Source of the DNA: Chromatiaceae bacterium
GTDB taxonomy: Bacteria; Pseudomonadota; Gammaproteobacteria; Chromatiales; Chromatiaceae
Reading direction: 5' to 3'
Assembly (NCBI GenBank): GCA_013426805.1
Contig: JACDZG010000072.1
Location: forward strand, 1 to 37,073
DNA: 37,073 nucleotides
Shown here: positions 16,576 through 26,003 of the stretch, piece after piece
Layout of the letters: each line of letters starts with the position of its first letter
How positions within the stretch are numbered: position 1 is the first letter of the stretch
The notes under the pieces: model-generated
Seen by the model: only the letters and a program-made list of their open reading frames with translations
What the model was told of the DNA's origin: nothing
Databases searched by the model: none
Position numbers and translations under genes: made by a program

Positions 16576-17244
16576 TTAATGGACCTGATCCGGGAAGACG
16601 CGCCTCACCTCTTCAAGGATCAGATCGAAAACATCATTGATGGACAGCGCGGTGGAATCAACCATCAGCGCCCCCGCCGCCGGTCGCAAGGGTGCGACCG
16701 GGCGATTGCGATCACGGGTATCCCGTTCGCGGATGTCCACCGCAAGGTCGGCAAGGTTAGCATCCAATCCTTTGCCTATCAACTGTTTATATCGGCGCGC
16801 GGCGCGCTCCTCGGCACTGGCGTCGAGAAACACCTTCAGCGGCGCCTGCGGGAACACCACGGTCCCCATATCACGCCCGTCCGCCACCAGCCCGGGGCCG
16901 CGCGCCTGCCGCCGCTGCCAGTCGAGCAGGGCCGCCCGCACGGCCGGGTGCGCGGCCACCCGCGAGGCCGCCATACCGGCGCGCTCGGTGCGGATCGCAT
17001 CACCCAGGTCCTCGCCGGCGAGCAGAACCCGCCCGTCGATGAAGGTCACGTCAAGCTGCGCGGCCAACGCGGCCAGGGCCGCCGCGTCCTCCAGGTCGAT
17101 CGCGCGGCGACCGGCGGCCAGACCCAATATCCGATAGAGTGCCCCACTGTCCAGGCAATGCCAGCCCAGATGGTGCGCCAGGCGCACGGCCAGGGTGCCC
17201 TTGCCGGTTCCCGAGGGGCCATCGATGGTGATGATCGGCGTCAT
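16576..17244 (-). CDS. cmk: Cytidylate kinase
   Basis: Phosphorylates CMP and dCMP with ATP, 222 residues. The P-loop is GPSGTGKGT (residues about 9-17); the CMP-binding region includes [28 protein letters not shown] and the lid RRYKQL. Length matches the family (about 225). The ATG overlaps the aroA stop by four bases, so the two are co-translated. The order aroA-cmk-rpsA-ihfB is widely conserved in gammaproteobacteria. Confidence 0.97.
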   Translation of the reverse strand: MTPIITIDGPSGTGKGTLAVRLAHHLGWHCLDSGALYRILGLAAGRRAIDLEDAAALAALAAQLDVTFIDGRVLLAGEDLGDAIRTERAGMAASRVAAHPAVRAALLDWQRRQARGPGLVADGRDMGTVVFPQAPLKVFLDASAEERAARRYKQLIGKGLDANLADLAVDIRERDTRDRNRPVAPLRPAAGALMVDSTALSINDVFDLILEEVRRVFPDQVH

Positions 17245-18584
17245 GCGTAACACCCGCCGGCACACTCCTCGATATTGAGACCGACCGCTGCCGCCAGCCC
17301 GGCAAACCCCGGAAAGGAGGTTTCCACGTTGGCACAGTCGCGGACTTCGAGCGGACCGGCGGCACGCAGTCCGGCGATGGCAAAGGCCATGGCGATGCGG
17401 TGATCGGCGTGCGCCTCCACGCTCCCGGCGCCGACGCGGCCGCCGACGATGCGCAGGCCGTCCGCACGCGGCTCGACGGCGATGCCGAGCCGGGTCAGAC
17501 CGTCCGCCATCACCGCAATGCGGTCGCTTTCCTTGACCCGCAGTTCCTCGGCCCCGGTCAGGATGGTCTCGCCTTGGGCGCAGGCCGCGGCGATGAACAG
17601 GGCGGGAAACTCGTCGATGGCATAAGGCACCTGATCCACCGGGATGCGGATGCCGTGCAGCGGCGCCGCGCGCACCCGCAGGTCCGCCACCGGCTCGCCG
17701 CCGACCGTGCGCGGGTCCAGCAGTTCGATGTCGGCGCCCATGGCGCGCAGAATCGTAATCACGCCGATGCGGGTCGGATTGACGCCAACCCCCGTCAGCA
17801 GCAAGTCCGAGCCGGGCGCGATGCTGGCGCCCACCAGAAAGAAGGCGGCCGACGAGATGTCCGCCGGGATTTGGAGTCGGCAACCGGTGAGCCGGCCGCC
17901 GCCGGTGAGACACACCTGCGCGCCGCTGCGTCGGACACTGTAGCCGAAACCGCTCAGCATCCGTTCCGTGTGGTCGCGGGTCGGGGCCGGCTCGCTCACG
18001 CAAGTCTCGCCCTGCGCATAGAGCCCGGCCAGCAGCAAACTGGACTTGACCTGCGCACTCGCCACCGGCATCGGATAGGTGATCCCATGCAACCGCGGGA
18101 CTGGCGTGATCGTCAACGGCGCGGTGCCCGCGGCTGTTCCCCGAATGTTCGCCCCCATCAGCCCCAGGGGTTCAGTCACCCGACGCATCGGCCGACGCGA
18201 CAGCGACGCATCACCACCCAGCACCGTGGTGAACGCCTGTCCGGCCAGGAGCCCCGCCAGCAAGCGCATGGAGGTGCCCGAATTGCCCATGTCCAAGAGC
18301 CCGTCCGGCGCCGCCAGGCCGTGCAAGCCCACCCCCTGCACCCGCACCCGCCCCGCGTCCGGTCCTTCGATGATCACCCCCAAGCGCCGGAAGGCGGTCA
18401 AGGTGGCGAGCGCATCGGCGCCTTCCAGGAAACCGTCGATGCAGGTCTCACCGTCGGCGATGGCGGCCAGCATGATCGATCGATGGGAGATCGACTTGTC
18501 GCCCGGAACTTGCAGGCGCCCGCTCAGGCCCGTCCCAGTCGCGCCGGGCGTGACCAGAAAGTGTCGATCGGTCTGAGCATTCAC
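17241..18584 (-). CDS. aroA: 3-phosphoshikimate 1-carboxyvinyltransferase (EPSP synthase)
   Basis: Joins phosphoenolpyruvate and shikimate 3-phosphate in the shikimate pathway; cytoplasmic, 447 residues. Motifs are [11 protein letters not shown] near the N-terminus, [47 protein letters not shown] and [11 protein letters not shown]. The RPM-R and SAQVKS forms are closer to class II EPSP synthases than to the Escherichia coli type. The GTG at 18584 is chosen because a CGGAG site precedes it by five bases and homologous sequence starts soon after. Upstream codons to 18710 show no similarity. First gene of the aroA-cmk unit. Confidence 0.95.
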   Translation of the reverse strand: MNAQTDRHFLVTPGATGTGLSGRLQVPGDKSISHRSIMLAAIADGETCIDGFLEGADALATLTAFRRLGVIIEGPDAGRVRVQGVGLHGLAAPDGLLDMGNSGTSMRLLAGLLAGQAFTTVLGGDASLSRRPMRRVTEPLGLMGANIRGTAAGTAPLTITPVPRLHGITYPMPVASAQVKSSLLLAGLYAQGETCVSEPAPTRDHTERMLSGFGYSVRRSGAQVCLTGGGRLTGCRLQIPADISSAAFFLVGASIAPGSDLLLTGVGVNPTRIGVITILRAMGADIELLDPRTVGGEPVADLRVRAAPLHGIRIPVDQVPYAIDEFPALFIAAACAQGETILTGAEELRVKESDRIAVMADGLTRLGIAVEPRADGLRIVGGRVGAGSVEAHADHRIAMAFAIAGLRAAGPLEVRDCANVETSFPGFAGLAAAVGLNIEECAGGCYA

Positions 18585-18725
18585 AGGCACTCCGATGCCG
18601 CCGCGGCGGGTGTCGAGGAAAAGCGGGCGATGATAGACCGGTAACAACGAGGGGTAAACCACTGTCGACAGCGTCGGGGCACCTTGGCGACTCCCCGCCG
18701 CGGTCGCCATGTGGCGATGTTGCGG

Positions 18726-19448
18726 TCAGCGCCTGGCCTTGCGCCGGGAAACGACACCACCGGCAAGACCGATGCCGAGGAGCGCTAAGGTTGTCGGCGC
18801 GGGGACAAAGCCGGTGATCGAAATGTTGTCGATACCGACCGCCGACGAGTTGAGTGCGCCCTCTTCGCGAAGCCTGAAGCGAATCTGATCGACGCCGGCC
18901 GTGAGCAGATCGCGGAGCGCCGTTCCGGTCAGCGTCAGGCCGAACGTGCCACGCGTCGTGCTGACGAGGCCTGGTCGATCAGGTGTCAGGGACGTAGCCG
19001 AGCCCTGCAAGTAATCGTAAACATTCGACCCGGCCAAAAACTCGACACTGAACAGATCTGAACTGGGGTCGCTGGGGTTATTGGTATCGAATACCCAGTC
19101 GTAACCGATCGTCAGCGAGGTCAGGTCGCTCGGGAGGTTCAGCGCGAAACTGACAGTCGAGGTACCGGCGTTGGACTGACCGATGTTCCCCTCCAAGTCT
19201 CCGACCATCATGAAGCTGCTGCTGAAGAACCCATCGAATGTCGCTAGCCCGGAAGCCCCGTTGCTGGCGTCGGTGGATGGGCGAATGCCGACCCAGGTGT
19301 CGGACTCGGGCGTGCTGATCGCCGAGCCACCCACGAGCCCGTCTTCGAAATCCCTGTTTAAAATGTCAACGACCGACGCGCCTGCCGACATTGGTAGGCC
19401 CATGAGTACACTGAGGGCGATCACCGAGGTATTACCGTTCGCCTTCAT
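18726..19448 (-). CDS. PEP-CTERM sorted exported protein
   Basis: Secreted protein of 240 residues. A signal peptide (VIALSVLMGLPMSAGAS) leads a Ser/Thr/Gly/Asn-rich beta domain and ends in PAPTTLALLGIGLAGGVV followed by SRRKARR. That tail is a PEP-CTERM-type signal: short Pro motif, hydrophobic helix, basic end. Such proteins are processed by an exosortase (EpsH/XrtA) and are often tied to exopolysaccharide or biofilm matrix. No exosortase gene is in the window, so it must be elsewhere. The first motif residues are PAP rather than PEP, a common variant. The gene is monocistronic, reading toward aroA. Confidence 0.88.
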   Translation of the reverse strand: MKANGNTSVIALSVLMGLPMSAGASVVDILNRDFEDGLVGGSAISTPESDTWVGIRPSTDASNGASGLATFDGFFSSSFMMVGDLEGNIGQSNAGTSTVSFALNLPSDLTSLTIGYDWVFDTNNPSDPSSDLFSVEFLAGSNVYDYLQGSATSLTPDRPGLVSTTRGTFGLTLTGTALRDLLTAGVDQIRFRLREEGALNSSAVGIDNISITGFVPAPTTLALLGIGLAGGVVSRRKARR

Positions 19449-19878
19449 CCGGGCCGTCCTGTGTCCAATGCTGGGGGTGTTATATGTGCGCGACGATACG
19501 CCTTGAAGTTTAGTTTCTTAAACCGGATTTGCCAAGTGCGACGGGGAGCGCATCGACCCACTGACGCGGCCGGTCAATGACACGAGATTCCGCCAATCGG
19601 AGCGACAAGTCTCCCGCCGCCTCGCATTTCGTCGTCCTGCTCCGCGGCGTGTCCACTGAGTACCAGCGTCAGCGACGCTGACGCGCCGGCGCCGACTCCT
19701 GCGACCTGCTCCTGTCACTTAGACTTTCCCTTGCCTGGGTGATGAATTATTCTGGCGACCCGGCCGAAACCTCCGCGGAGACAGGGCCGCAACCCGGCAA
19801 GCTGGATAGTTGGGTCGCTCGCGGCACGCACCGCGATCACCTCTTCCGATCACAACCGTCGAGAAGGCAGAAGATGTT
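19449..19878. other. Intergenic region with a 19-bp palindrome
   Basis: This gap between divergent genes must hold promoters for the PEP-CTERM gene and the DUF3611 gene, but I cannot place them with confidence. It contains GCGTCAGCG-A-CGCTGACGC (19666-19684), a perfect 9-bp inverted repeat around one base, which could be a regulator site or a short hairpin. No coding potential beyond GC-driven open frames. Confidence 0.5.
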
Positions 19879-20481
19879 ATGTTCAACAAACTCGCTGAAA
19901 GTCTAAAACCGTCGCAGAGTCACAGCCTCGCCAACGCGTTCCGACGTCTCGGCTGGACCGGCTTCTGGGTCCAGGTCGTCATGGGCGCCCTTCCGGTCGT
20001 CCTGATGTTCTATACTTTCGTGTTCAGCCGGTCGCTGACCGGACCGCGAGCCGGGCTCGCGCTCGTCGAATACCTGACGATGATCAGCTTCCTGATCCTG
20101 CTGTTCACTATCTTCTGGTTTTTTCGTTACACCCGCCTCGCCCCCCGCATCGCGGACGCGAGCACCCGCCCCTCACAGAGCGCGCTGACGGCAACCGCCT
20201 GGACCGGGGTGGTTGCCAGCGTCCTGGGCATCCTGTTCTCGATGACCGTGATGCTGCTCGAGGTCGGCCATCTCCTGTTCTACTTCTTGTCCGCACCGCA
20301 AGCCGGCGTGCCGGTGGTGCAGGCGCAGATGGCGGGCGCGGTCGGCGCCAGTTGGGTGTCGGCGGTCGACATCATGAGCCTGATGTCGCTTATCCTGCTG
20401 CTGGGCGCCGAGGTGGCGGTGCTGATCTTCGGTCTCTGGCTGGTGTTCCGGACGACGCAGACCTCCGCCGAGTTCGCCTGA
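19879..20481 (+). CDS. DUF3611 family membrane protein
   Basis: Integral membrane protein of 200 residues with about four or five helices (around 32-55, 70-90, 110-140, 170-190). The segment AFRRLGWTGFWVQVVMGALPVVLMFY is typical of DUF3611, a family known mainly from cyanobacteria, plastids and some phototrophic proteobacteria; the biochemical role is unknown. The start at 19879 is the ATG of MFNKLAESLK, since family members begin shortly before the LAN-FRRLGW segment. The alpha/beta hydrolase gene follows after 177 bp on the same strand. Confidence 0.75.
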   Translation: MFNKLAESLKPSQSHSLANAFRRLGWTGFWVQVVMGALPVVLMFYTFVFSRSLTGPRAGLALVEYLTMISFLILLFTIFWFFRYTRLAPRIADASTRPSQSALTATAWTGVVASVLGILFSMTVMLLEVGHLLFYFLSAPQAGVPVVQAQMAGAVGASWVSAVDIMSLMSLILLLGAEVAVLIFGLWLVFRTTQTSAEFA

Positions 20482-20658
20482 CCAACCCCCCGCCCCCGGC
20501 GGGAACACCGGACGGCCCGCGGCGACCGCGATCGTCCGGCTTGATCAATCCATGGCTCCGCTATTCGCCCCCAGCCGCGTGCTTGAGACGAAGCGAAGCC
20601 ATTTCCGTGTTTCACACCGCGGGTTCCGGTGCGCCGGACCCGCGTGGGAGAGTATCGC

Positions 20659-22242
20659 GTGCCGGCATCCAACCAAAGTCGCTTCAGACGCTATCTGACC
20701 CGCGGACTGATCGCGCTGGCGGTGGTCGCGGCAAGCCTGCTCGGGCTGCGAACCTATGTTGCACTGAACGGGCCGCCGCTGGAACCCTGGCACACCTTCG
20801 TGCCGGACGAACTGTCCGTGGACGAATTGGATGCCGCGAACTGGGATCAATATCTCCAGGCCGAGAACGCAATCTTCGAGCGCATGCGGGTCGAGGTGAC
20901 TCAGCAACTGGACCCGGAGGACCGCGTCCCCTACAACCGCTACTTCGAGGGCAGCCCGGTCTACCCGGCGAATTTGTCCGAGGACTGGAACCGCTCCTAC
21001 CTGATGGAGCCCGCGGACAAGCCCAACGGTGCCGTGGTCATGCTGCACGGCCTGACCGACTCGCCCTACAGCCTGCGACATATCGCGCGGCGCTATCGCG
21101 AGCACGGCTTCCTGGTCATCGGCATTCGCCTGCCGGCCCATGGCACTGTCCCCGCGGCCCTGACCGCGGTGGAGTGGGAAGACTGGATGGCCGCGACCCG
21201 GTTGGCCGTGCGTGAGGCCCGACTGCGCAGCGATCCCGCCACGCCCTTACATCTGGTCGGTTTCTCCAACGGCGGGGCCTTGGCCGTCAAGTATGCACTG
21301 GATGCCATCGAGGACCCGCAACTGGCCCGGCCGGACCGGCTGATCCTGATCTCCCCAATGATCGGCATTACCCGCTTCGCCGGCATGGCCGGGCTGGCCG
21401 CGCTGCCGGCGCTCCTGCCCGCGTTTGAAAAGGCCGCCTGGCTGGGCCTGCTGCCGGAATTCAACCCGTTCAAATACAACTCTTTTCCGGTCAATGGCGC
21501 GGTCCAATCCCATCGGCTCACCGACGCCCTGCGGCGACAGACGCAACGCCTGGCCGCCGCCGGCCGCCTGACCGGGCTGGCGCCGCTGCTGACCTTCCAA
21601 TCGGTGCTGGACTTCACCGTCAGCACGCCCGCGATCATCTCCGGGCTCTATGCCCATTTGCCCGAAAACGGCAGTGAACTGGTGCTGTTCGACGTGAATC
21701 GAACGCTCAAATTCGGTCCGCTGATGCGTCCGGCCACCACGGCGGCGATCGATCGCCTGCTGCCGACCCTGCCGCAGCGCTACCGGATCACCATCATCGC
21801 CAATGCCGACACGGATGACGCGGACACCGTGGCCCGCACCATCGCCCCCGGCGAAACCACCGCGCAGACCCGACCGCTCGGGATTCCCTATCCCATCCAG
21901 ATCTTCTCACTCTCCCACGTCGCCATCCCCTTTCCGCTGGACGATTCACTCTACGGCCTGGAACCGAATCCGCACGAATTCTTTGGTGCCCATCTCGGCG
22001 CCATCGCCGCCCGCGGGGAACGCGGCGCCTTGATCGTCAATCTGGATTCCTTATTCCGGATCGCCAGCAACCCCTTCTTTCCGTACCTGCTCGCTGAGAT
22101 CGAGGAAGCGATTGCGGACCCGGCGCCGGTAGTGCCGATGCAGACCTCGGCGGTCTTTACCAAGCCGGATGTGCCGCCGCCCGCGGACCCCCTGCCGGAC
22201 GACTACCAGGACCTCTTCCTGCAGCCCGCCGAGGACCCATAA
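20659..22242 (+). CDS. Membrane-anchored alpha/beta hydrolase
   Basis: Protein of 527 residues with one N-terminal membrane helix (about 16-33), so probably anchored with the enzyme in the periplasm. The hydrolase core begins near 124: VVMLHGLTDSPYSLR (oxyanion-side HG motif), then LVGFSNGGALAV with nucleophile Ser203 in G-x-S-x-G, and a late histidine in LSHVAIPF that probably completes the triad. The long insert and acidic Pro-rich tail are unusual. Substrate is unknown; esterase or lysophospholipase-like activity is the most one can say. The GTG at 20659 is chosen because GGGAGAG precedes it by six bases. Confidence 0.82.
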   Translation: MPASNQSRFRRYLTRGLIALAVVAASLLGLRTYVALNGPPLEPWHTFVPDELSVDELDAANWDQYLQAENAIFERMRVEVTQQLDPEDRVPYNRYFEGSPVYPANLSEDWNRSYLMEPADKPNGAVVMLHGLTDSPYSLRHIARRYREHGFLVIGIRLPAHGTVPAALTAVEWEDWMAATRLAVREARLRSDPATPLHLVGFSNGGALAVKYALDAIEDPQLARPDRLILISPMIGITRFAGMAGLAALPALLPAFEKAAWLGLLPEFNPFKYNSFPVNGAVQSHRLTDALRRQTQRLAAAGRLTGLAPLLTFQSVLDFTVSTPAIISGLYAHLPENGSELVLFDVNRTLKFGPLMRPATTAAIDRLLPTLPQRYRITIIANADTDDADTVARTIAPGETTAQTRPLGIPYPIQIFSLSHVAIPFPLDDSLYGLEPNPHEFFGAHLGAIAARGERGALIVNLDSLFRIASNPFFPYLLAEIEEAIADPAPVVPMQTSAVFTKPDVPPPADPLPDDYQDLFLQPAEDP

Positions 22243-22324
22243 CACCAGAGCGCGCGGTCAGGCGCCCGCGGCCTTGTTCATCGTGTCAGCCAGCGTCCGC
22301 CGAGACCCTGTGGCGGAAATCTGA

Positions 22325-22391
22325 TCCACAGATGAACACAGATGAACACAGATATTTTTCTTCATCTGTGAACATCTGTGACATCTGTGGA
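22325..22391. terminator. Large inverted repeat between convergent genes, probable bidirectional terminator
   Basis: CACAGATGAA units run three times forward and CATCTGTG units three times in reverse around TATTTTTCTT, with outer arms TCCACAGATG and CATCTGTGGA. The folded RNA has a long stem on either strand. It sits between the hydrolase gene and the convergent argG, where a two-way terminator is expected. Confidence 0.6.
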
Positions 22392-22425
22392 CAATTCCGG
22401 ATGGTCGCTTTGGCCGGAACAGTGT

Positions 22426-23652
22426 TCAGGGCCCGCCCCGCTTACGCCCGGCCACGCGCAGCCGCAGTGCATTGAGCCGGATGAACCCGGTGGCATCGCT
22501 TTGATCGTAAGCCCCGGCATCCTCCTCGAAGGTGGCAATGGAGGCATCGAACAGGCTGTCGGTGGCGGAGCGGCGCCCGACCACCATGACGTTGCCCTTG
22601 TAGAGCTTCAGGCGCACCTCGCCGTTGACCACGCGCTGCGTCTGATCGATGGCCGCCTGCATCATCAGCCGTTCCGGGCTGAACCAGAAGCCGTTATAGA
22701 CCAGGCTGGCGTAACGGGGCATCAACTCGTCTTTCAGATGCGCCGCCTCCCGATCCAGCGTCAGTGACTCCATGGCGCGATGCGCCTTGAGCAGGATGGT
22801 GCCGCCGGGGGTCTCGTAGCAGCCGCGGGACTTCATGCCGACAAAGCGGTTTTCAACGATATCGTCGCGGCCGACGCCGTTCTCGCCGCCGATGCGGTTG
22901 AGTTCGGCCAATAACGTGGCCGGGCTCATCGCCTGGCCATCCACCGCCACACAGTCGCCCCCCGCGAAAGTCAGAGTGATCTCGCGCGGCCTGTTGGGGG
23001 CGTCCTCGGGAGCCAGGGTCCAACGCCACATCGGCTTGCCGGGTTCGACCCAGGGGTCTTCCAGATCATAGCCCTCGTAGGAGATATGCAGCAGATTGGC
23101 GTCCATCGAGTAGGGCGACTTGGTGCCGTCGCGCTTCATCTCGACCGGGATCTGGTGTTCCTCGGCATAGGCGAGGAGCTTCTCGCGTGACAGCAGGTCC
23201 CACTCCCGCCACGGGGCGATGATCTGGATATCAGGCTTGAGCGCATACGCGGTCAGCTCGAAACGCACCTGATCGTTCCCCTTGCCGGTGGCCCCGTGGG
23301 AAATGGCGTCGGCCCCGGTCGCGATGGCAATCTCCACCAACCGCTTGGCGATCAGCGGGCGGGCAATCGAGGTGCCGAGCTTATACTCGCCCTCGTAGAG
23401 TGCGTTGGCGCGCAGCATGGGAAACACGAAGTCGCCGACGAACTCCTCACGCAGATCGTCGATATGGATCTCCCGGACCCCGGCGGCCGTCGCCTTGGCG
23501 CGCGCCGGCTCCAGCTCCTCCCCCTGGCCGATATCCGCGGTGAAAGTCACCACCTCGCAGCCGTAATGCTCTTGCAGCCACCGCAGGATAACCGAGGTAT
23601 CCAGCCCTCCGGAGTATGCCAGCACCACCTTGTTGATCTTGCCCTTAGCCAT
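22426..23652 (-). CDS. argG: Argininosuccinate synthase
   Basis: Condenses citrulline and aspartate with ATP in arginine biosynthesis; cytoplasmic, 408 residues, normal for bacterial ArgG. The N-terminal [15 protein letters not shown] is the PP-loop that binds [16 protein letters not shown] and [16 protein letters not shown] are further family signatures. The ATG at 23652 ([16 protein letters not shown]) has a GAGAGGT site upstream. It appears to be a single-gene unit, convergent with the hydrolase gene. Confidence 0.97.
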   Translation of the reverse strand: MAKGKINKVVLAYSGGLDTSVILRWLQEHYGCEVVTFTADIGQGEELEPARAKATAAGVREIHIDDLREEFVGDFVFPMLRANALYEGEYKLGTSIARPLIAKRLVEIAIATGADAISHGATGKGNDQVRFELTAYALKPDIQIIAPWREWDLLSREKLLAYAEEHQIPVEMKRDGTKSPYSMDANLLHISYEGYDLEDPWVEPGKPMWRWTLAPEDAPNRPREITLTFAGGDCVAVDGQAMSPATLLAELNRIGGENGVGRDDIVENRFVGMKSRGCYETPGGTILLKAHRAMESLTLDREAAHLKDELMPRYASLVYNGFWFSPERLMMQAAIDQTQRVVNGEVRLKLYKGNVMVVGRRSATDSLFDASIATFEEDAGAYDQSDATGFIRLNALRLRVAGRKRGGP

Positions 23653-23999
23653 CGACGCTACCTCTCGACCCACGCAAAGACACGCATTATAGACCCCACT
23701 TAGCCGGCCGGGTTAAGATCGCGAAAGGTGCTCCCGGATGGCGCGTGGCGGCAGCCGGGGTCTGATGCGTCATTACACGTTTCGCTTGCCATGAGACGCC
23801 CAGGCCGGACGCCGCACCCGATGGCAAGACTGCGGTCCGCTGTGCGGACCGACGACCTCGCGATCCGTAAAGTGGCCGGGTCGATCGGCATGCTATGGCA
23901 TTGGGAGCAAAGGTTGCGCGCACCGCGGTACGGCCAGAGTCCTACTGAATGTGGTAGTGCGCTACCCACAGGCTTAAGACAAGCGAGGAAACGTCCAAG
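23653..23999. other. Intergenic region upstream of argG with REP-like palindrome
   Basis: About 350 bp with no convincing gene. It contains GGTCCGC-TGT-GCGGACC at 23834-23850, the same palindrome type as at 13076-13092 and 34915-34974. The argG promoter must lie at the left end. GC content drops toward 24000, marking the left edge of the AT-rich accessory block. Confidence 0.5.
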
Positions 24000-24449
24000 A
24001 TGTCAACATTTTTGGCCGCTTTGGAAAGATCGTACGAGCTTGTGGTGAATCCAGAGGCAAGCAATCAATCAACTGATTTCTTAACCGATCTATATCGGGT
24101 TTACGCCCGCATTTCCGCACCATCATTTGAATTTGATCATTCTGGCTTGGAAGTGTTATTTCGCAACATGCGGAATCATTGCGAAATCTCACTGAAACAG
24201 AGAATCGATAAACTCCGCGAACAAGATCGGGATAATCCTTGCTTTGGACGAATAAGCCTTTTTGGATCGATGGATCTCGGGCGATGGGAAACGGCTCACA
24301 CCAGTTTCTTGGCATGGCTATTTGACCCTAACCAACCTCACGGCTTCGGGGGCAGCATCATAGCAACCGTGCTGAATAAACTTGACGATGATAATGCGGA
24401 TTTCAACCAGGAAGGTATCTGTGTATTATTGGCTGGGAACTCCCGCTAA
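24000..24449 (+). pseudogene. N-terminal part of a PD-(D/E)XK nuclease-family gene, truncated
   Basis: 149 residues. The segment SLFGSMDLGRWETAHTSFLAWLFDPNQPHG (read in pieces: GRWETAHTSFLAWLFDP, then HGFGGSIIATVLNKL) matches the lead-in of PDDEXK_4-type proteins, where R-ETAHS-FLAWLLDP precedes the nuclease core. The core itself (GR-D ... E-K) is missing. The frame ends at 24449, while the next frame stays open from about 24425 to 24523 (IIGWELPLTQETEDPYGAL), overlapping the following ORF's start. This indicates a frameshift plus internal deletion. Low GC compared with the surroundings suggests foreign origin. Confidence 0.55.
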
Positions 24450-24519
24450 CTCAAGAAACTGAAGACCCCTACGGTGCGCTTATTTTTTCGTCCGCGTTGG
24501 CGGAGAAAGGAGAACCCAA

Positions 24520-25143
24520 ATGAAGCTCGGGCCTGCCCTAACCTTCTATGCTAAGTATCCACAGGAACTAGATGCCCTTTACGTTGACGAACCGAATTAT
24601 AAAGAACTGATTCCGACAATCAAAGACGAGGAGATAAATAAGGTCTCGGAAATGGTTAATGCTATTGCTAATCAGGCCAAAACCGACTGCAAACGTTTCT
24701 TAGCCGCAGGAATGGATCGGATAGAGAGTATTTTTTGCGGAACATGCAGGTTCCTGAGAGTCAATAAGCGGTCCGGCTGGGAGGCCAGTGGGTATCTCTG
24801 CAAACTCCGGGGAAACCCAGCGAGAAGCAATGCAATGTATGGACTGGACGTGTATACGGTCAGTAATAAGCTAGTGGTAGCAAGTTGGTTATGGGTAAGA
24901 GGAGGTCGCTGCAAGGAAGAGAACTTAAGGAGAATTATCGGTGGTGACACCAAGACGGCAAGATCCATGGGCTGGTCATGCAGGGGATGCATTTGCCTTT
25001 TTCAATTCCCTATCGATCCCGTCGAATACGGTGACGATGCATTGGATTTTGACGCAGATCCAATACTCGATAAAGTAATTGAGCGCCTTCCACAACTTAG
25101 TGCGGAGCAAAGAGATGAGATCTTTAAACTAGCAGGTCAATGA
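24520..25143 (+). CDS. Unknown protein, possible C-terminal half of the truncated nuclease gene
   Basis: 207 residues, AT-rich, no recognised catalytic motif. Segments such as WEASGYLCKL, LDVYTVSNKLVVASWLWVRGG and SCRGCICLFQFPIDP look like a folded alpha/beta domain, and the tail (VIERLPQLSAEQRDEIFKL) is helical. It has a very good AAGGAG site eight bases before the ATG, so it may be translated separately. The preceding frame ends in a four-base overlap with it. It is either an independent gene of a two-gene nuclease unit or the detached C-terminus of the upstream ORF. I cannot decide between these from sequence alone. Confidence 0.5.
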   Translation: MKLGPALTFYAKYPQELDALYVDEPNYKELIPTIKDEEINKVSEMVNAIANQAKTDCKRFLAAGMDRIESIFCGTCRFLRVNKRSGWEASGYLCKLRGNPARSNAMYGLDVYTVSNKLVVASWLWVRGGRCKEENLRRIIGGDTKTARSMGWSCRGCICLFQFPIDPVEYGDDALDFDADPILDKVIERLPQLSAEQRDEIFKLAGQ

Positions 25144-25150
25144 GCGATTA

Positions 25151-25636
25151 ATGAAAACGGTGTATGTCGAAACATCTATCGTCAGCTACCTGCGGTCTCG
25201 CCCAAGCGCGCAGGTAGTGACGGTCGCGCGCCAAGTGCTGACGCGCCAGTGGTGGGATTATGAGCGCGGCAACTACCAACTCATCACGTCGCAGTATGTT
25301 CTGGATGAGGCTGGCCGGGGCAATCAAGATCTTGCCGCGGATCGGTTGGCTCATCTGCATGGCATCCCACTCTTAGACCTTCCCGCGGATATCCCCGAAC
25401 TCGCGAATCAATTACTTTCCAGCGCAGTGCTGCCGCCAAACGCCCGACTGGATGCCCTGCACATTTGTGCTTCTGCGTTTCATGGCCTTGACTACTTACT
25501 GACCTGGAACTGCTCGCACATTGCCAATGCCCGGCTCTTGCCCCGAGTTCGCGAGGTGCTCAAAGACTTGGGCTACCTGCTACCAACCGTTTGTACTCCT
25601 GAGGAGATGCTGGACGATGAAGAAGAGATCGAGTGA
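25151..25636 (+). CDS. PIN-domain protein, probable toxin
   Basis: 161 residues, probable RNase of the VapC/PIN class. The start MKTVYVETSIVSYLRSRPS has an E-T-S active-site lead typical of the PIN subgroup with VYIETSV-SYL. Later LDALHICASAFHGLDYLLTWNCSHIANA carries the second acidic residue and the conserved TWN-HIAN segment. It starts 8 bp after the preceding ORF and overlaps the next ORF by 20 bases, an arrangement seen with its small partner protein in related genomes. All expected acidic residues appear present, so it may be active, though its partner is truncated. Confidence 0.8.
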   Translation: MKTVYVETSIVSYLRSRPSAQVVTVARQVLTRQWWDYERGNYQLITSQYVLDEAGRGNQDLAADRLAHLHGIPLLDLPADIPELANQLLSSAVLPPNARLDALHICASAFHGLDYLLTWNCSHIANARLLPRVREVLKDLGYLLPTVCTPEEMLDDEEEIE

Positions 25637-25823
25637 ATCATCGGCGGACACGATTATTTCCGACCTGCACCAGATTCGCGAGGAAATCGTGGACTCCTTC
25701 GGCGGGGACCTGCGACGATTAACGGACGACGCGCGGCGCCGTCAGGAAGCGTCCGGCGAACGAATTTGGCGTCGTACCGACCTGTCATACCAGGAACGAA
25801 AGTCGACCTGCTCCAGCCGCTGA
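25617..25823 (+). pseudogene. Truncated small partner (putative antitoxin) of the PIN protein
   Basis: The ATG at 25617 opens MKKRSSESSADTIISDLHQI, continuing REEIVDSFGGDLRRLTDDAR and QEASGERIWRR. This is a small helical protein commonly encoded directly after this PIN subgroup. The expected short C-terminal tail after RIWRR is replaced from about 25775 by unrelated codons that run to 25823, so the gene was probably cut by the rearrangement that brought in the next element. If the lost tail is only a few residues it could still work. The antitoxin role is inferred from position. Confidence 0.55.
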
Positions 25824-26003
25824 CGCTCCTGCTCTAGTTCGGCGTTGCCGAAGGGCGGCGTGCTGGCTAGGATGCATGAGCCGGTTCTCGGGACGGTCGG
25901 TTGGCTTCGCGTCAGACTGTAGTCTGAAAAGCGCCAGCGATTCCTCGAAGGGGATCTCTCCGGGCAACCGGGTGGATCCTCCGGATCGCCTCCTTGTTCC
26001 GCC

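Noticed and set aside
17400-18644. Plus-strand open frame of 414 codons opposite aroA
   Set aside because: Arg/Gln/His-rich shadow with no recognisable motif; aroA is certain.
22325-22391. Possible CRISPR-like array of repeated CAGATGAACA units
   Set aside because: Units are about 12 bases, adjacent and inverted in the second half, with no spacers. A terminator or dispersed repeat fits better.
23700-24048. Short frames in the argG upstream gap
   Set aside because: They run through a REP palindrome, have no ribosome site and show no protein-like pattern.
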